A stretch of DNA of 20,360 nucleotides, taken from assembly GCA_030141605.1 (NCBI GenBank), contig JAQGDQ010001603.1, positions 12,501 through 32,860 of the forward strand. Direction: 5' to 3'. Shown in pieces: positions 1 to 9,764 of this stretch; the stretch's first letter is position 1, and each line of letters begins with the position of its first letter. The notes beneath the pieces were generated by a model. That model was given only the letters and a program-made list of their open reading frames with translations. It had not been told where the DNA came from and searched no databases. The position numbers and the translations under genes were made by a program. Source of the DNA: Tubiluchus corallicola (lineage: Eukaryota; Priapulida; Priapulimorpha; Priapulimorphida; Tubiluchidae).

Positions 1-140
1 ACATCTTTTACATATTCTTCATACATTCCTTCAGATATCTTTTACACATTCTTCAGACATCTTTCACACATTTTTCACACATCTTTTACACATCTTTCAC
101 ACATCTTTCACACATTTTTCACACATCTTTACTAATAACT
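1..140. repeat. Minisatellite, 11/22-bp unit (left arm of an inverted pair)
   Basis: Tandem, imperfect units of the type acacatctttcacacattctt run from the left window edge to about 140, about 35 bases before the exon at 175. They are the reverse complement of the array at 713-1275. The array extends left beyond the window. Confidence 0.9.
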
Positions 141-174
141 AGCTCTGGTATAAACCTAAAATTGACAATTTCAG

Positions 175-546
175 GACCCATGTGTAGCAAGAACATGCTA
201 GTCTGCGGACGAATGGCGGGATCGTGGAACATTCCCATTTTCACAGGGGTGGGAACTTATGAAGAGCTCGGAAACAAACAGGATTTTCCCACGCTCACTC
301 GACTGGGCTACCACGTGTCAAACGTCGTCAGCTTCCTGTTTGAAGTTCTACAGCACTATGGCTGGCACCACGTGGCCATTTTCTACGACCGTACGAGTGG
401 CTACTCGACGGACCTAGCAGAGAGTGCTTATTACGTACTGTATGAGGATAAAAGATACTCACCATACCTGTTTTATTACTACCCTACCAAAGATATGTAT
501 AATGAATATACTTCTATACTCAAGGAGGCGTCTAAAGTAGCACGAG
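175..546 (+). CDS. Receptor ectodomain exon (first in window): natriuretic-peptide-receptor-like ANF_receptor domain
   Basis: This internal exon encodes about 124 residues of a type I periplasmic-binding-fold ligand-binding domain, as found outside the cell in natriuretic peptide receptors and receptor guanylyl cyclases. It opens with a GPMC motif, then a segment reading SWNIPIFTGVG, matching the family pattern 'GP.C......R.A..W.iP..t.g'. Next come LTRLGYHVSNVVSFLFEVLQ and HYGWHHVAIFYD, typical of the helix and 'gW..v.l.y' strand that follow. The acceptor is acaatttcag|GA and the donor CGAG|gtatgt. The exon starts in phase 1 and ends in phase 1. An in-frame ATG at 162 lies in the intron and is not a start; the signal peptide and N-terminal lobe must be upstream. 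The exon is flanked by inverted arrays of one minisatellite. Family assignment comes from recognised motifs; the exact paralogue is not determined. Confidence 0.85.
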
Positions 547-629
547 GTATGTTTATTTTCTCAATAACCCTTCATCATTAACTCTAGAAGGACATACTGC
601 GTCAATTGACGCCAATACTATTGTTTCAG

Positions 630-722
630 GTTTTAGAAGCAATGCGAAATCTGCCAATACACAGGGTCATCACACTTGAACTGTATGAATTGCATCGATT
701 TTATGTGAATACAATTGTATGA
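630..722 (+). other. Possible cryptic or relict exon after the first receptor exon
   Basis: An acceptor-like ctattgtttcag precedes an open stretch of 30 codons (VLEAMRNLPIHRVITLELYE and on to FYVNTIV, then TGA). In this frame it vaguely resembles the '..a.k.arViil....elreFm' segment carried by the genuine next exon at 8170. It is in the wrong phase to follow the exon ending at 546; in the compatible phase a stop is reached after about 16 codons. No good donor is visible before the minisatellite starts at about 713. It may be a chance open frame or a decayed alternative exon; I lean to chance. Confidence 0.2.
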
Positions 723-1275
723 AGAATGTGTAAAAGATGTGTGAAGAATGTGTAAAAGATGTGTGAAAAATGTGTGAAAGATGTCTGAAGGAATGTGTGA
801 AGAATGTGCAAAAGATGTGTGAAGAATATGTGAAAGATGTCCGAGGGAATGTGTGAAGAATGTGTAAAAGATGTGTGAAGAATGTGTGAAAGATGTCCAC
901 GGGAATGTGTGAAGAATGTGTAAAAGATGTGTGAAGAATGTGTGAAAGATGTCTGAGGGAATGTGTGAAGAATGTGTAAAAGATGTGTGAAGAATGTGTG
1001 AAAGATGTCTGAGGGAATGTGTGAAGAATGTGTGAAAGATGTGTGAGAGATCTATGAAAAATGTGTGAAAAATGTCTGAAGGAATGTGTGAAGAATGTGT
1101 AAAAGATGTGTGAAAAATGTGTGAAGAATGTGTGAAAGATGTGTGAAGAATGTGTGAAGGTGTGTGAAAGATCTATGAAAAATGTGTGAAAAATGTCTGA
1201 AGAAATGTGTGAAGAATGTGTGAAAGACATGTGAAAAACGTGTGAAAGATGTGTGGAAAATGTGTGGAATAATTT
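713..1275. repeat. Minisatellite, 11-bp subunits in 22-bp pairs (right arm of an inverted pair)
   Basis: The array alternates GTGTGAAGAAT and GTGTGAAAGAT 11-mers, with occasional interruptions such as gtctgagggaat. It spans about 560 bases inside the first intron. Long minus-strand open frames (FTHSSHIF-type repeats) are a by-product of the stop-free repeat, not genes. It is inverted relative to 1-140. Confidence 0.92.
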
Positions 1276-1968
1276 TCTGGCGTATCATTGAATTATAGTA
1301 AAATATGACCGATAATTACCAGTTTCATAGTTTCATAGTTTCATCAATTGACGCATGTCGGTCTTTTTAGGTAGTATACTTTTCTGTCCTTCTAGTTATA
1401 TATGACCAGTCGATTTTTATTAGTCAGTCCTGTTTTACTATTGCTGCAATGTTTGTGGCAAGACCAGTATCTTTCACTCCGAATTCTCTGAATATCTCCC
1501 AAATTCAAATGTGAAAACGTCCGTCGTCATCGCCACAGACAGCCAGAAGCAATGTGGCGAATGAAAATTCCTGTCACCCATTTACTGATCAGGCATAGCA
1601 TTGCTTAACTTGCCGCTAATAACATTGCAGATTTGTGAGAGAACTCACGAAAATGAATTTAATTATTCTTACAATTATGACTAAATTTTGACTCATGGTT
1701 ACCATTTGACGTGTGCACCACTACGCATGCGCATACAAAAAGCAGTACCAGTTCAGAAAAACAATATTTTTCTGCCGTCGGGTTCTTACCGCCAGGGTTG
1801 TGGCAGTAACTCCTGAACTGTTCGAATCAGAGATATCGGTGGGCGAGAAACCTTGGTTCGAAACCCGCATCCTGAATATAGACTAGCAAGCAAAACGACT
1901 TAGAGACGTTAAGCCAGTTTTAAAGAGCGTTTTAAGACCCACCAAAATGATTGACTAACCTACCAATC
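1276..1968. other. Intronic sequence, mostly unassigned, with a Pol III B-box-like site
   Basis: No coding similarity was recognised. At 1855-1865 the string GGTTCGAAACC matches the tRNA-gene internal B box, and a poor A-box-like TGGCAGTAACTC lies about 54 bases upstream. The 1775-1900 stretch could therefore be a decayed tRNA-derived SINE, but no full tRNA fold or A/T-rich SINE tail is evident. Confidence 0.3.
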
Positions 1969-2548
1969 ATTAAAGGAAAGCAGGGTAATTTTTCATATCT
2001 TATCCCATTTTTAGACCTATAATAATGCCAAAGCGTTTCTGGTAATTAAGTTATTGGTTAACAACTTAATTAACGGCCGTCGAGCGCAACTAGTGATGAC
2101 ATCACAACTGAACATAATTTTCAACAGCACAAACATTCCAAGAGCGTGTTGCTTGTGTGTGGATAAACAAAAATTGAAGTACAGTTTTACTGTACAACAT
2201 TCAGTGTGAAATACTAGCAAATCTTAAGCTAAAAATTCAATCTTAAGTTTTAAACTGTACTCGTCGCATGAACCCTTTAACGTGTATACTGCGTCACAAC
2301 TGAACAGCTCTTAACTGAGAGGTACAGCACTTGTTTTTCGTGCAATGCGTTTACGAGATGCAGACGGTAGTGCCCATCTAACTTACGAGCAGCGAGTAAC
2401 AGTGACGAACTACCCACGCGAATGCGAAATTACCATTAATTCTTTCACATAAGTCATTCTTGAAAAAATAGAATATTTCCTTTCAATATTTTGGAGGATA
2501 CATTCATTTGAGCTGCAATTTAAGATTGGATCAGGTTTTCCTTTAATG
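1969..2548 (-). mobile_element. MITE-like element, family B copy 1 (inverted)
   Basis: The element begins ATTAAAGGAAAGCAGG and ends with the inverted match CCTTTAAT, so short terminal inverted repeats (TTAAAGGAAA) are visible. Internally it matches, in reverse complement, the copies at 5116-5697, 16995-17530 and 17880-18292. Shared blocks include GATGTCATCA, TTAATTAA..., 'cagaaatgctttggcatta' and 'gtacctctcagt...gttcagttgtga'. No transposase frame was found; the small open frame at 2017-2220 on the minus strand is a shadow of the repeat. TTAA at both ends hints at a TTAA target, but this is not proven. Confidence 0.7.
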
Positions 2549-2740
2549 AAAGGTCGAACTTGGATACCATGAAACGTTTTGTAAGTGTGGACGAAGCTTT
2601 ATGATTGAACTTCACAGGCTAAACACAAAACATGAAGAACAATCTACCCTTGAAGGGTTAGCAGACCCTTTTATTAATGCCCAAAACAGTTGAACGAACA
2701 CTCCTGGGAGAACGGAAGCAGACTTGTCCCGTTAGGCGTC

Positions 2741-3253
2741 TAAAGGTAAACCGGATGATTGTGTAGACATTAGTTCAAAATAAAGTGTTCTAAAATATTG
2801 AAAACTACAATAGCTTTTTTTTAAATCAAAGCTTAGATTAAATAATAATTAACTCAGATAAATAACTTTCAAAGCTACTCGCAATTCAGCGGATTCACTA
2901 AGACTGGCAACGGCGCATTTTTGTCACATTTGTGTGGCCGACAAATAGGCGCGGTATCATGGTAAGCATGATCATAAACTGCACTGTTCGTTTGTGACGT
3001 CAGTGTGATGCAGAGCTCGTTTTCGTGACATCACATTGGTGTCTTATAGAGATCTTCGTTTCCGCGAACGCCCCTGACGTGCAGAGAAGATGCATACCAT
3101 TGCACAGACTGTGGTTAGTTTGTGACGTAAGCAATAGCTCTGTTCGCTTATCGTTAATTAACTATCTAAGCTAATCATTCAAATATTAGAAACAATTGCT
3201 AACTTTTTATAGGCAAGAAAATGTATATTTTGAACAGTAAATTAAAATGAGAT
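2741..3253 (+). mobile_element. MITE-like element, family A copy 1 (right end missing)
   Basis: The left end TAAAGGTAAACCGGATGATT and the following 500 bases align with 14670-15216. Shared blocks include 'aaagcttagattaaataata', 'gtggccgaca', 'catgatcat.aactgca.tgtt' and 'ttataggcaagaaaatgtat'. The right terminal repeat present in the other copy is absent here, so this copy is truncated at about 3253. It is non-coding. The left ~70 bases also resemble family B, so A and B look related. Confidence 0.7.
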
Positions 3254-4138
3254 AGTTATAATTATAATTATTATCTCCAGTTACCACTTAACTCAGTGAA
3301 TCAGAATGCGACGCTTATATTTATAGATTTTGCACAAGGTAAACCGGCAAGTATTCAAATTTTAGCCAATCAGAAAGAAGGTTTTGTGATTTCCATGCAA
3401 ATAAGGTAAATACATTTTCATTGCGAGGGTGTTTCTACTTTAAAATGGCTTTCAAATAACATACGGCTCGCATGTCTATGTCCTTGAATGAGTGAAAGTT
3501 TGAACGCAAAACAGGGTGAAACCCGCTCCCCAAACTGTATTACTAACCGAATAATGACGATGGCATTTTGTACGCATTTTGAAACATTATTTTTAAAAGT
3601 GCACATCTGTTCGCATCGCTAATTTTCGCACATGGTCATTATTAACAATGGCTATTTAATGATAGTAATATCGTAGAATTACGTAGCAGGAATACGCAGC
3701 ATCTGATGGCAAACGTTTTAACTGCGCATGCGCTCTCATTATGCATTATTTGCACAGGTGAATACACCTGTAAAATTTTGTCATTTTGTGTAATTATAAA
3801 TTTTGTGCAAAATCTCACAAGCCTGCGTTATAAACTGACATCTTGTGTGAAAACAGCTGCAGAAACGATGAGTTTATGTCGCTTTTTAGCCGCAGGGAAA
3901 ATCGATTATTGTATCCAGTTTCGCGCAACTTGAAAACACTCGTACAAAAATTACCTTTCTTAGAGAATCAGGTGAAAAAGTATCAAATTTGTTGCAAAGA
4001 AAAATCAACATCATTGTACGTCTGGTAGCAACATGGCTTCACTGAATGTAACATCATCTGCAAATTAGCTGAATCAGGTGCTTCAAAAGCTCAGTGTAAG
4101 CTAAGAGTCTTGTTACTGGCTGAATGACCTAGTAATTG
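3254..4138. other. Intronic sequence, nothing recognised
   Basis: About 880 bases without identifiable coding, RNA or repeat signal. Short open frames at 3418-3606 (-), 3706-3933 (+) and 3843-4028 (+) show no recognisable motif, no splice-site support and no compositional bias suggesting coding. I regard them as chance. Confidence 0.5.
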
Positions 4139-4936
4139 TTTGACTGATTGATCGGTTAGTTGATTGGTTGGTTGGGTGGTTGGTTGTTTGGTTTGTTGGC
4201 TGGTTGGTTATTTGATTTGCTGGGTGGTTGGTTGGTTGGTTCATTGGTTTGTTGGCTGGTTGGTTGGTTTGGTTGTTTGGTATGTTGGATGGTTTGTTGG
4301 TTGCTTGGTTGGTTTGTTTGTTGATTGGTTTGTTGGCTGGTTGGTTGGTTGCTTGTTTGGTTTGTTGGCTGGCTGCTTGGTTGGTTGGTTGGTTGGTTGG
4401 TTGGTTGTTTGGTTTGTTGGCTGGCTGCTTGGTTGGTTGATTGCTTGGTATGTTGGCTGGTTGCTTTGTTGGTTGGTTGGTTGGTCGTTTGGTATGTTGG
4501 CTGGCTGCTTTGTTGGCTGTTTCGTTTGTTGGTTGGTTGGTTGGTTGGTTTGTTGGCTGGTTGGTTGATTGGTTGGTTTGCTGGCTGGTTGTTTTGCTTG
4601 GCTTGTGGATTTTTTTGTTGGTTAGTTGATTGATTTGTTGGCTGATTGGTTGGTTGGTGGGTTGGTTGGTTGGTTTGCTGGCTGGTTGATTACTTGCTTG
4701 GTGATTGGTTGGTTGGTTGGTTTGCTGGCTGGTTGGTTGGTTGGTAGCTTGGTGCTTGGTTGGTTGGTTGGTTGGTTGCTTGGTGCTTGGTTGGTTGGTT
4801 GGTTGGTTGGTTGGTTGGTTGGTTGGTTGGTTATTTGGTTGGTTGGTTGGTTGGTTGGTTGGTTGGTTGGTTGGTTGGTTGGTTGGTTGGTTGGTTGGTT
4901 GGTTGGTTGGTTGGTAGATTGGTTTGTTGGTTGGTC
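4139..4936. repeat. GGTT-rich tetranucleotide tract
   Basis: About 800 bases of GGTT repeats. The left half is diverged (interruptions tgtttggt, tgttggctggt, gcttggt) and 4783-4915 is nearly perfect. All six frames are stop-poor, so the long open frames of Leu-Val-Gly-Trp repeats (and Asn-Gln-Pro-Thr on the minus strand) are low-complexity artefacts. The G-strand is the sense strand of the receptor gene. Confidence 0.95.
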
Positions 4937-5115
4937 TCTACACTCTACACAAGAACTCAACACGCTGAACACCATAGCATGTCGCCCAAACAATGTGTAA
5001 TGTTCCCATACAATAAACTAACCTAATTGTACAATTTCATACCTATAAGTTTAAAAGAATTTTACAGTTTAAAAACCAGTTTACAACTGTGAAATACCCT
5101 CGTATAGAATAAGTT

Positions 5116-5697
5116 TCACCTGCTAAAACCAGGCTCAATACTAAACTATATCGCAAAACAATCTACTTTGTAAAATATGGACAGGAAACAAGAAAAACTT
5201 ACGTGTAATAATTACCACCACTGAAACGTAATTTTGCTTTAGTTTTCGGCTGTTACATGAATTTTGAAACTTGCTAGTTAGATGGGTACTCGCGTCTGCA
5301 TCTATGAAACGTGTGGCACAAAACCAGGCGCTGTACCTCTCAATTCACAGGCGTTCAGTTGTGATGTAGTGCACATGTTCGAGAGCTTATTCGCGTGCAC
5401 AGTAGTAAACTTGAAATTTGAATTTTAAACTTAAAATTTGCCGAGTTTTTATGTACCACCCTGAATCTTGTCCAGCAGCACTGGACCTCTATTTTCGCTT
5501 TTGTAAACACGTGCAACACGCTCATAGAATGTTTGTGCTGTTGAAAGTTATGTTCATTTGTGATGTCATCAATAGTTTTTAACCTATTATTTAGTTATCA
5601 GAAATGCTTTGGCATTATTGTTTGCTTTTGAAATGTGTATTTTTTACCCTGCTTAAAAGTGAGACAGGATATGAATAGTCATCCTGTTTTCCTTTAA
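5116..5697 (+). mobile_element. MITE-like element, family B copy 2
   Basis: The copy matches 16995-17530 and, reversed, 1969-2548. Shared blocks include 'gctagttaga.ggg.act.gcg', 'gtacctctcaattcacagg.gttcagttgtgatg', 'tgtgatgtcatcaatagtt', 'cagaaatgctttggcattatt' and the end 'catcctgttttcctttaa'. The left boundary is approximate because the left end has diverged. It is non-coding. Confidence 0.65.
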
Positions 5698-5936
5698 CTT
5701 CCTGAGTTTGGCTTCATGTACTACCTGAATAAATCATGACGAGAATGTATGCACAGAAAGGCGGGGCTGTACAGTCATTGAAGTCATGGGTGCAGCTGCT
5801 GGAAAAAGATTACCGCTATTGTTTAAAAACTATATTTTGATCGTTATCACAGAAATGTTATGAGGCTGACCGATGGTTGCAGTTGCCATGGGAATCGACT
5901 CCAATTATTTATGAAACCACATGTATAAAGAACCCG

Positions 5937-6369
<433 letters not shown>

Positions 6370-7030
6370 CGTGACTGTACTCATTACGTCATTCGTCTCG
6401 CACCCTCGTGACTGTACTCAGTACGTCTTTCGTCTCGCAGCCTCGTGACTGTACACATTACGTCATTCGTCTCGCACCCACGTGACTGTACACATTACGT
6501 CATTCGTCTCGCACCCTCGTGACTGTACACATTACGTCATTCGTCTCGTACCCACGTGACTGTACTCATTACGTCATTCGTCTCGCACCCACGTGACTGT
6601 ACACATTACGTCATTCGTCTCGCACCCTCGTGACTGTACACATTACGTCATTCGTCTCGTGTCCTCGTGACTGTACACGTTACGTCATTCGTCTCGCACC
6701 CACGTGACTGTACACATTACGTCATTCGTCTCGCACCTTCATGACTGTACTCATTACGTCATTCGTCCCGCACCCTCGTGACTGTACTCATTACCTCTTT
6801 CGTCTCGCGCCCTCGTGACTGTACTCATTACGTCATTCGTCCCGCACCCTCGTGACTGTACTCATTGCCTCTTTCGTCTTGCACCCTCGTAACTGTACAC
6901 ATTACGTCATTCGTCCCGCACCTTCGTGACCGTACACATTACGCCATTCGTCCCGTACCCACTTGATTGTACACATTACGTCATTCGGCTCGCACCCTCG
7001 TGACTGCACTCATTATGTCATTCATCCGCG
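6370..7030. repeat. 37-bp minisatellite with CRE-like and E-box motifs, about 18 units
   Basis: Units start CGTGACTGTACACATTACGT and continue CATTCGTCTCGCACCC(A/T). The spacing is 37 bases (for example 6370 and 6407). Thirteen of 18 units retain TTACGTCAT (ATGACGTAA on the other strand), a CRE/ATF-type bZIP motif. Where the unit ends in CCCA the junction creates CACGTG, an E-box. Units at the right end are more diverged (for example ttacctcttt, ttacgccatt). The array is CpG-rich compared with its surroundings. Confidence 0.93.
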
Positions 7031-7431
7031 TAACGGAAAACGGCGGTTCTTCAAATTTAGTACCGCTAACAACGAAGTGATAAAGAATCAAAAGATTTAC
7101 GTTAAGTTTATAATAAAATAAATTGAATATTCGTAATGAGAGTAAGATTTTAAGTTGCAAAAGTTTATACTATAGTGAGGGTTTAGCGTCCCGCGTGGCG
7201 AGTGGCATAAAGTGGGGTAATAGTCGTCTCTGTTATGATGTTGAAGACTGTTATTAACGTTATTAAGAGCGTTAATAGCTCTTTGATCTTATCTTAATTG
7301 TTCATCCACAAACCGACTTTAAATAAAGATTATTGTTATTATTATTATTTAATTAAATTTAAAAAATTACTTTTGACAATTTACTTAATTCAGTTACGCA
7401 AAAGTAAAATTACAAAGCTTTTTTCTTCTCC
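7031..7431. other. Intronic sequence with a possible non-LTR retrotransposon 3' tail
   Basis: No coding region was recognised. At about 7310-7350 'gactttaaataaagattatt' followed by (ATT)n resembles the polyadenylation signal plus short-repeat tail that ends many CR1/RTE-type non-LTR elements. This is suggestive only. Confidence 0.3.
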
Positions 7432-8131
7432 GTTCTGCACATGCGCATGAAATGTGATCGAAAATTTCACTACGTGACAACAAGTACATTGACTTTATTC
7501 TAAAGATCTCCAAAGTATTGTTCTGCACATGCGCACGACATGTGATCGAAAATTTCACTACGTGACAACAAGTACGTTGACTTTATCCCAATTATCTCCA
7601 AAGTATTGTTCTGCACATGCGCATGAAATGTGATCGGAAATTTCACTACGTGACAACAAGTACATTGACTTTATTCTAATTATCTCCAAAGTATTGTTCT
7701 GCACATGCGCATGACATGTGATCGAAAATTTCACTACGTGACAACAAGTACGTTGACTTTATCCCAATTATCTCCAAAGTATTGTTCTGCACATGCGCAT
7801 GACATGTGATCGAAAATTTCACTACGTGACAACAAGTACGTTGACTTTATTCTAAAGATCTCCAAAGTATTGTTCTGCACATGCGCACGACATGTGATCG
7901 AAAATTTCACTACGTGACAACAAGTACGTTGACTTTATCCCAATTATCTCCAAAGTATTGTTCTGCACATGCGCATGAAATGTGATCGAAAATTACACTA
8001 CGTGACAACAAGTACATTGACTTTATTCTAATTATATCCAAAGTATTGTTCTGCACATGCGCATGAAATGTGATCGAAAATTTCACTACTTGTCAACAAG
8101 TACATTTATTCTAATTATATCCAAAGTATTG
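7432..8131. repeat. 88-bp satellite, 8 units
   Basis: Units begin GTTCTGCACATGCGCATGA at 7432, 7520, 7608 and so on, exactly 88 bases apart; the last copy is shortened. Each carries GCACATGCGCA(T/C)G (NRF1-like), TGTGATCGAAAATTTCACTA (short inverted AAATTT core) and ACTACGTGACAACAAGT. Variants alternate (ttattctaaagatc, tatcccaattatc, ttattctaattatc): units 1 and 5, 2 and 6, and 3 and 7 share diagnostic bases, suggesting a four-unit (352-bp) higher-order period. Confidence 0.93.
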
Positions 8132-8169
8132 TTGCCGATAATAATGTGATCTAATTGGACCTTTTGCAG

Positions 8170-8348
8170 TCTATGTCCTAATCACTTGGGGAGTGGAGGA
8201 ACTGAGAGAGTTCATGATCCGTGCGCATGCGCTGAACATGACACAAAGCGGAGAATACATTTTTCTAACGGCTCATTTGATTCGTCGAACTAATCTACGT
8301 TCACGCACGAGGTGGTATGAACCGCTGGCGAGCGATGAAAGCAATGAG
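8170..8348 (+). CDS. Receptor ectodomain exon (second in window)
   Basis: Joined to the exon ending at 546, this completes a glycine codon (G|TC) and reads ARGVYVLITWGVEELREFMI. That fits the family's 'r.ViilC....lr.iml.A..lgm' strand and helix. It continues RAHALNMTQSGEYIFLTAHL, the 'A..lgmt.geYvf' strand, and then an unusually basic loop RRTNLRSRTRW before a Glu/Asp-rich end. The acceptor is ccttttgcag|TC and the donor AATGAG|gtaaat. It enters in phase 1 and leaves in phase 0 (179 bases). The cysteine often found in the 'viilC' strand is absent; threonine or tryptophan lies there. An 88-bp satellite ends about 40 bases upstream of the acceptor. The open frame continues into the intron to about 8471 but loses family resemblance after the donor. 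Confidence 0.85.
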
Positions 8349-8949
8349 GTAAATATTTGGCAAGCAAGGGAAGAAAGAGATTACTTTAATCATGCTAATA
8401 ATTTTGTTTGTCAAGCTTTGCTAACCTCCCCTTCTCATTGTATCTTCTGCACGTATCACTCCGCCCAGTGAACTGTTTCCTATAACTCTGACCATGATGG
8501 CGTTGTTAACGAAGGTCGTGGTATCGACAGTGACAATAATGATGATAATTATGATTGGTAATGAGATGTGTAAAGGGGATAATCTTTAGCATTGCATGCA
8601 AGATGTGACTCTGTATTAACTTGGAAGTAACAACACGCACACGGAAGACATCACAATTTTCAGATGTTGGGAAACTCTATTCTAAATAAATCCCCAAAAA
8701 ATTTGCCACACAATTATATTACTGCGCATTGCACGTACCTGTTTTAAAGATTTATTTAACTAGAAATGACAATTCTCGGTAATTTCAAATATTTGCGCCA
8801 CCTAGTAAAACAGCACGGCATTGCAATCCCAGTGTGCACCACCGTTTCACCAATTGACACGTTATTTATCTATATTGTGATTCAAAATATAAAGTCGTTT
8901 AAACATTGACTTAGTTAGCGAAGAATGCGCTACGAATACTGGATAATTT
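8349..8949. other. Intronic sequence, nothing recognised
   Basis: Begins with the donor gtaaat of the second exon. No coding, RNA or repeat feature was identified in this 600-base stretch; composition is ordinary and AT-rich. Confidence 0.5.
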
Positions 8950-9195
8950 TTCAAACTTTACTCAGTGTTGACGAAACTTGTTTCAAATAACTTATCGTCA
9001 AAATGGCTGCGTTTAGCGGTCATCGCGGGAGTTTAAATTTACAAGTTTTATACAGCGTTACTACAATCTCTGTGTGCAATACGACAGCATGTAAATAACA
9101 CAAATTTCGTGGCTAATTTTTTAGCGTGATTTATAAAAATGTATTCTTGTCCTTTAAAAGAACAATAAAGCAAATTTTTCATCAAATGATGACGT
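8950..9195 (+). mobile_element. Dispersed repeat family C, copy 1
   Basis: Matches 19838-20090. Shared blocks include 'aaaatggctgcg...ggtcat.gcgg', 'agtttaaatttacaagtttt', 'atacaacgttact' and 'aaatgatgac'. It is non-coding, and no terminal inverted repeats were found. It abuts a retrotransposon fragment on its right, so it may be part of a composite. Confidence 0.6.
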
Positions 9196-9234
9196 TTCCT
9201 TTGTCTAATAATTCTTCATTTCTACAAAACTGAC

Positions 9235-9524
9235 GCCCATTGTAATAACGGTCATCCAATATTGCCGAATTGTAACTGTGGATTTCGATTTGAGTCTGTT
9301 GAACACTTTTTGCTGCACTGCCCATTGTATCAACTAGCTAGGGTAGTTATGTTTGATAAATTAAATGAAATACTTCTGCCCGAAAACCTTAATATAGCTA
9401 ATTAGGAAATAATGATCTGTTGAAGTTGTTATTATTCGGTAAAGATGAATTTAACTATGTTACTAACTGTAAAATATTCCAATGTATACATGACTTTATA
9501 TTATGTACTAAACGCTTCCAGTAG
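9235..9524 (+). pseudogene. 3' end of a non-LTR retrotransposon ORF2 (reverse transcriptase C-terminus), broken
   Basis: The 9235-9402 frame encodes 56 residues with a C-x-C-G...E-x-V-E-H-F-L-x-x-C-P-L-Y pattern (CNCGFRFESVEHFLLHCPLY), the cysteine/histidine knuckle after the reverse transcriptase in CR1/jockey-like elements. A stop at 9403 is followed, in a shifted frame (9408-9521), by LLLFGKDEFNYVTN and IHDFILCTKRF, the usual last segment of these proteins ('llfG......n..i...v..Fi..t.RF'). At least one frameshift therefore breaks it. The 5' part is absent. Confidence 0.75.
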
Positions 9525-9760
9525 TTTCTATCTGATATAAAATGGTTCATTCTTAAATAATCGTACATTAATATTTACTAACCGTCATTTTTTACCAATG
9601 TCTATTGTATCACTGTAGTAAAACTTTGGTATACTAAAGTATACTAAAAACTAAGTATGGTCAATTCTTACTGTAAATGTTCTTGTAAATAGTGTATAAA
9701 GTCTGTTGTGGTGAGGATCCTAAATCATGTTGTTCAAACTGTCAGATCCTAAATAAATTA
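9525..9760 (+). mobile_element. Probable 3' untranslated tail of the non-LTR fragment
   Basis: AT-rich sequence following the broken reverse transcriptase frame. It ends with a doubled 'gatcctaaat' motif and AATAAA (gatcctaaataaattatg, about 9744-9761), as expected of a retrotransposon 3' terminus. The boundary is approximate. Confidence 0.45.
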
Positions 9761-9764
9761 TGTT

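Noticed and set aside
162-174. ATG at 162 as the translation start of the receptor
   Set aside because: It lies within the polypyrimidine/acceptor region (acaatttcag), and the encoded protein begins in the middle of a conserved domain.
670-1288. Minus-strand frames of Phe-Thr-His-Ser-Ser-His repeats
   Set aside because: A direct translation of the 11-bp minisatellite; period and composition explain the open frame.
1775-1900. A tRNA gene
   Set aside because: Only the B box is good; the A box is poor and no cloverleaf could be drawn. At most it is a decayed SINE.
4164-5026. Several long open frames of Leu-Val-Gly-Trp or Asn-Gln-Pro-Thr repeats on both strands
   Set aside because: They arise from a stop-poor GGTT tract that is open in many frames at once; no start context, splice sites or non-repeat domain supports coding.
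7432-8131. CRISPR-like regular repeat spacing
   Set aside because: Units are continuous tandem copies without unique spacers, and the context is a eukaryotic intron; the same applies to the 37-, 36- and 29-bp arrays.
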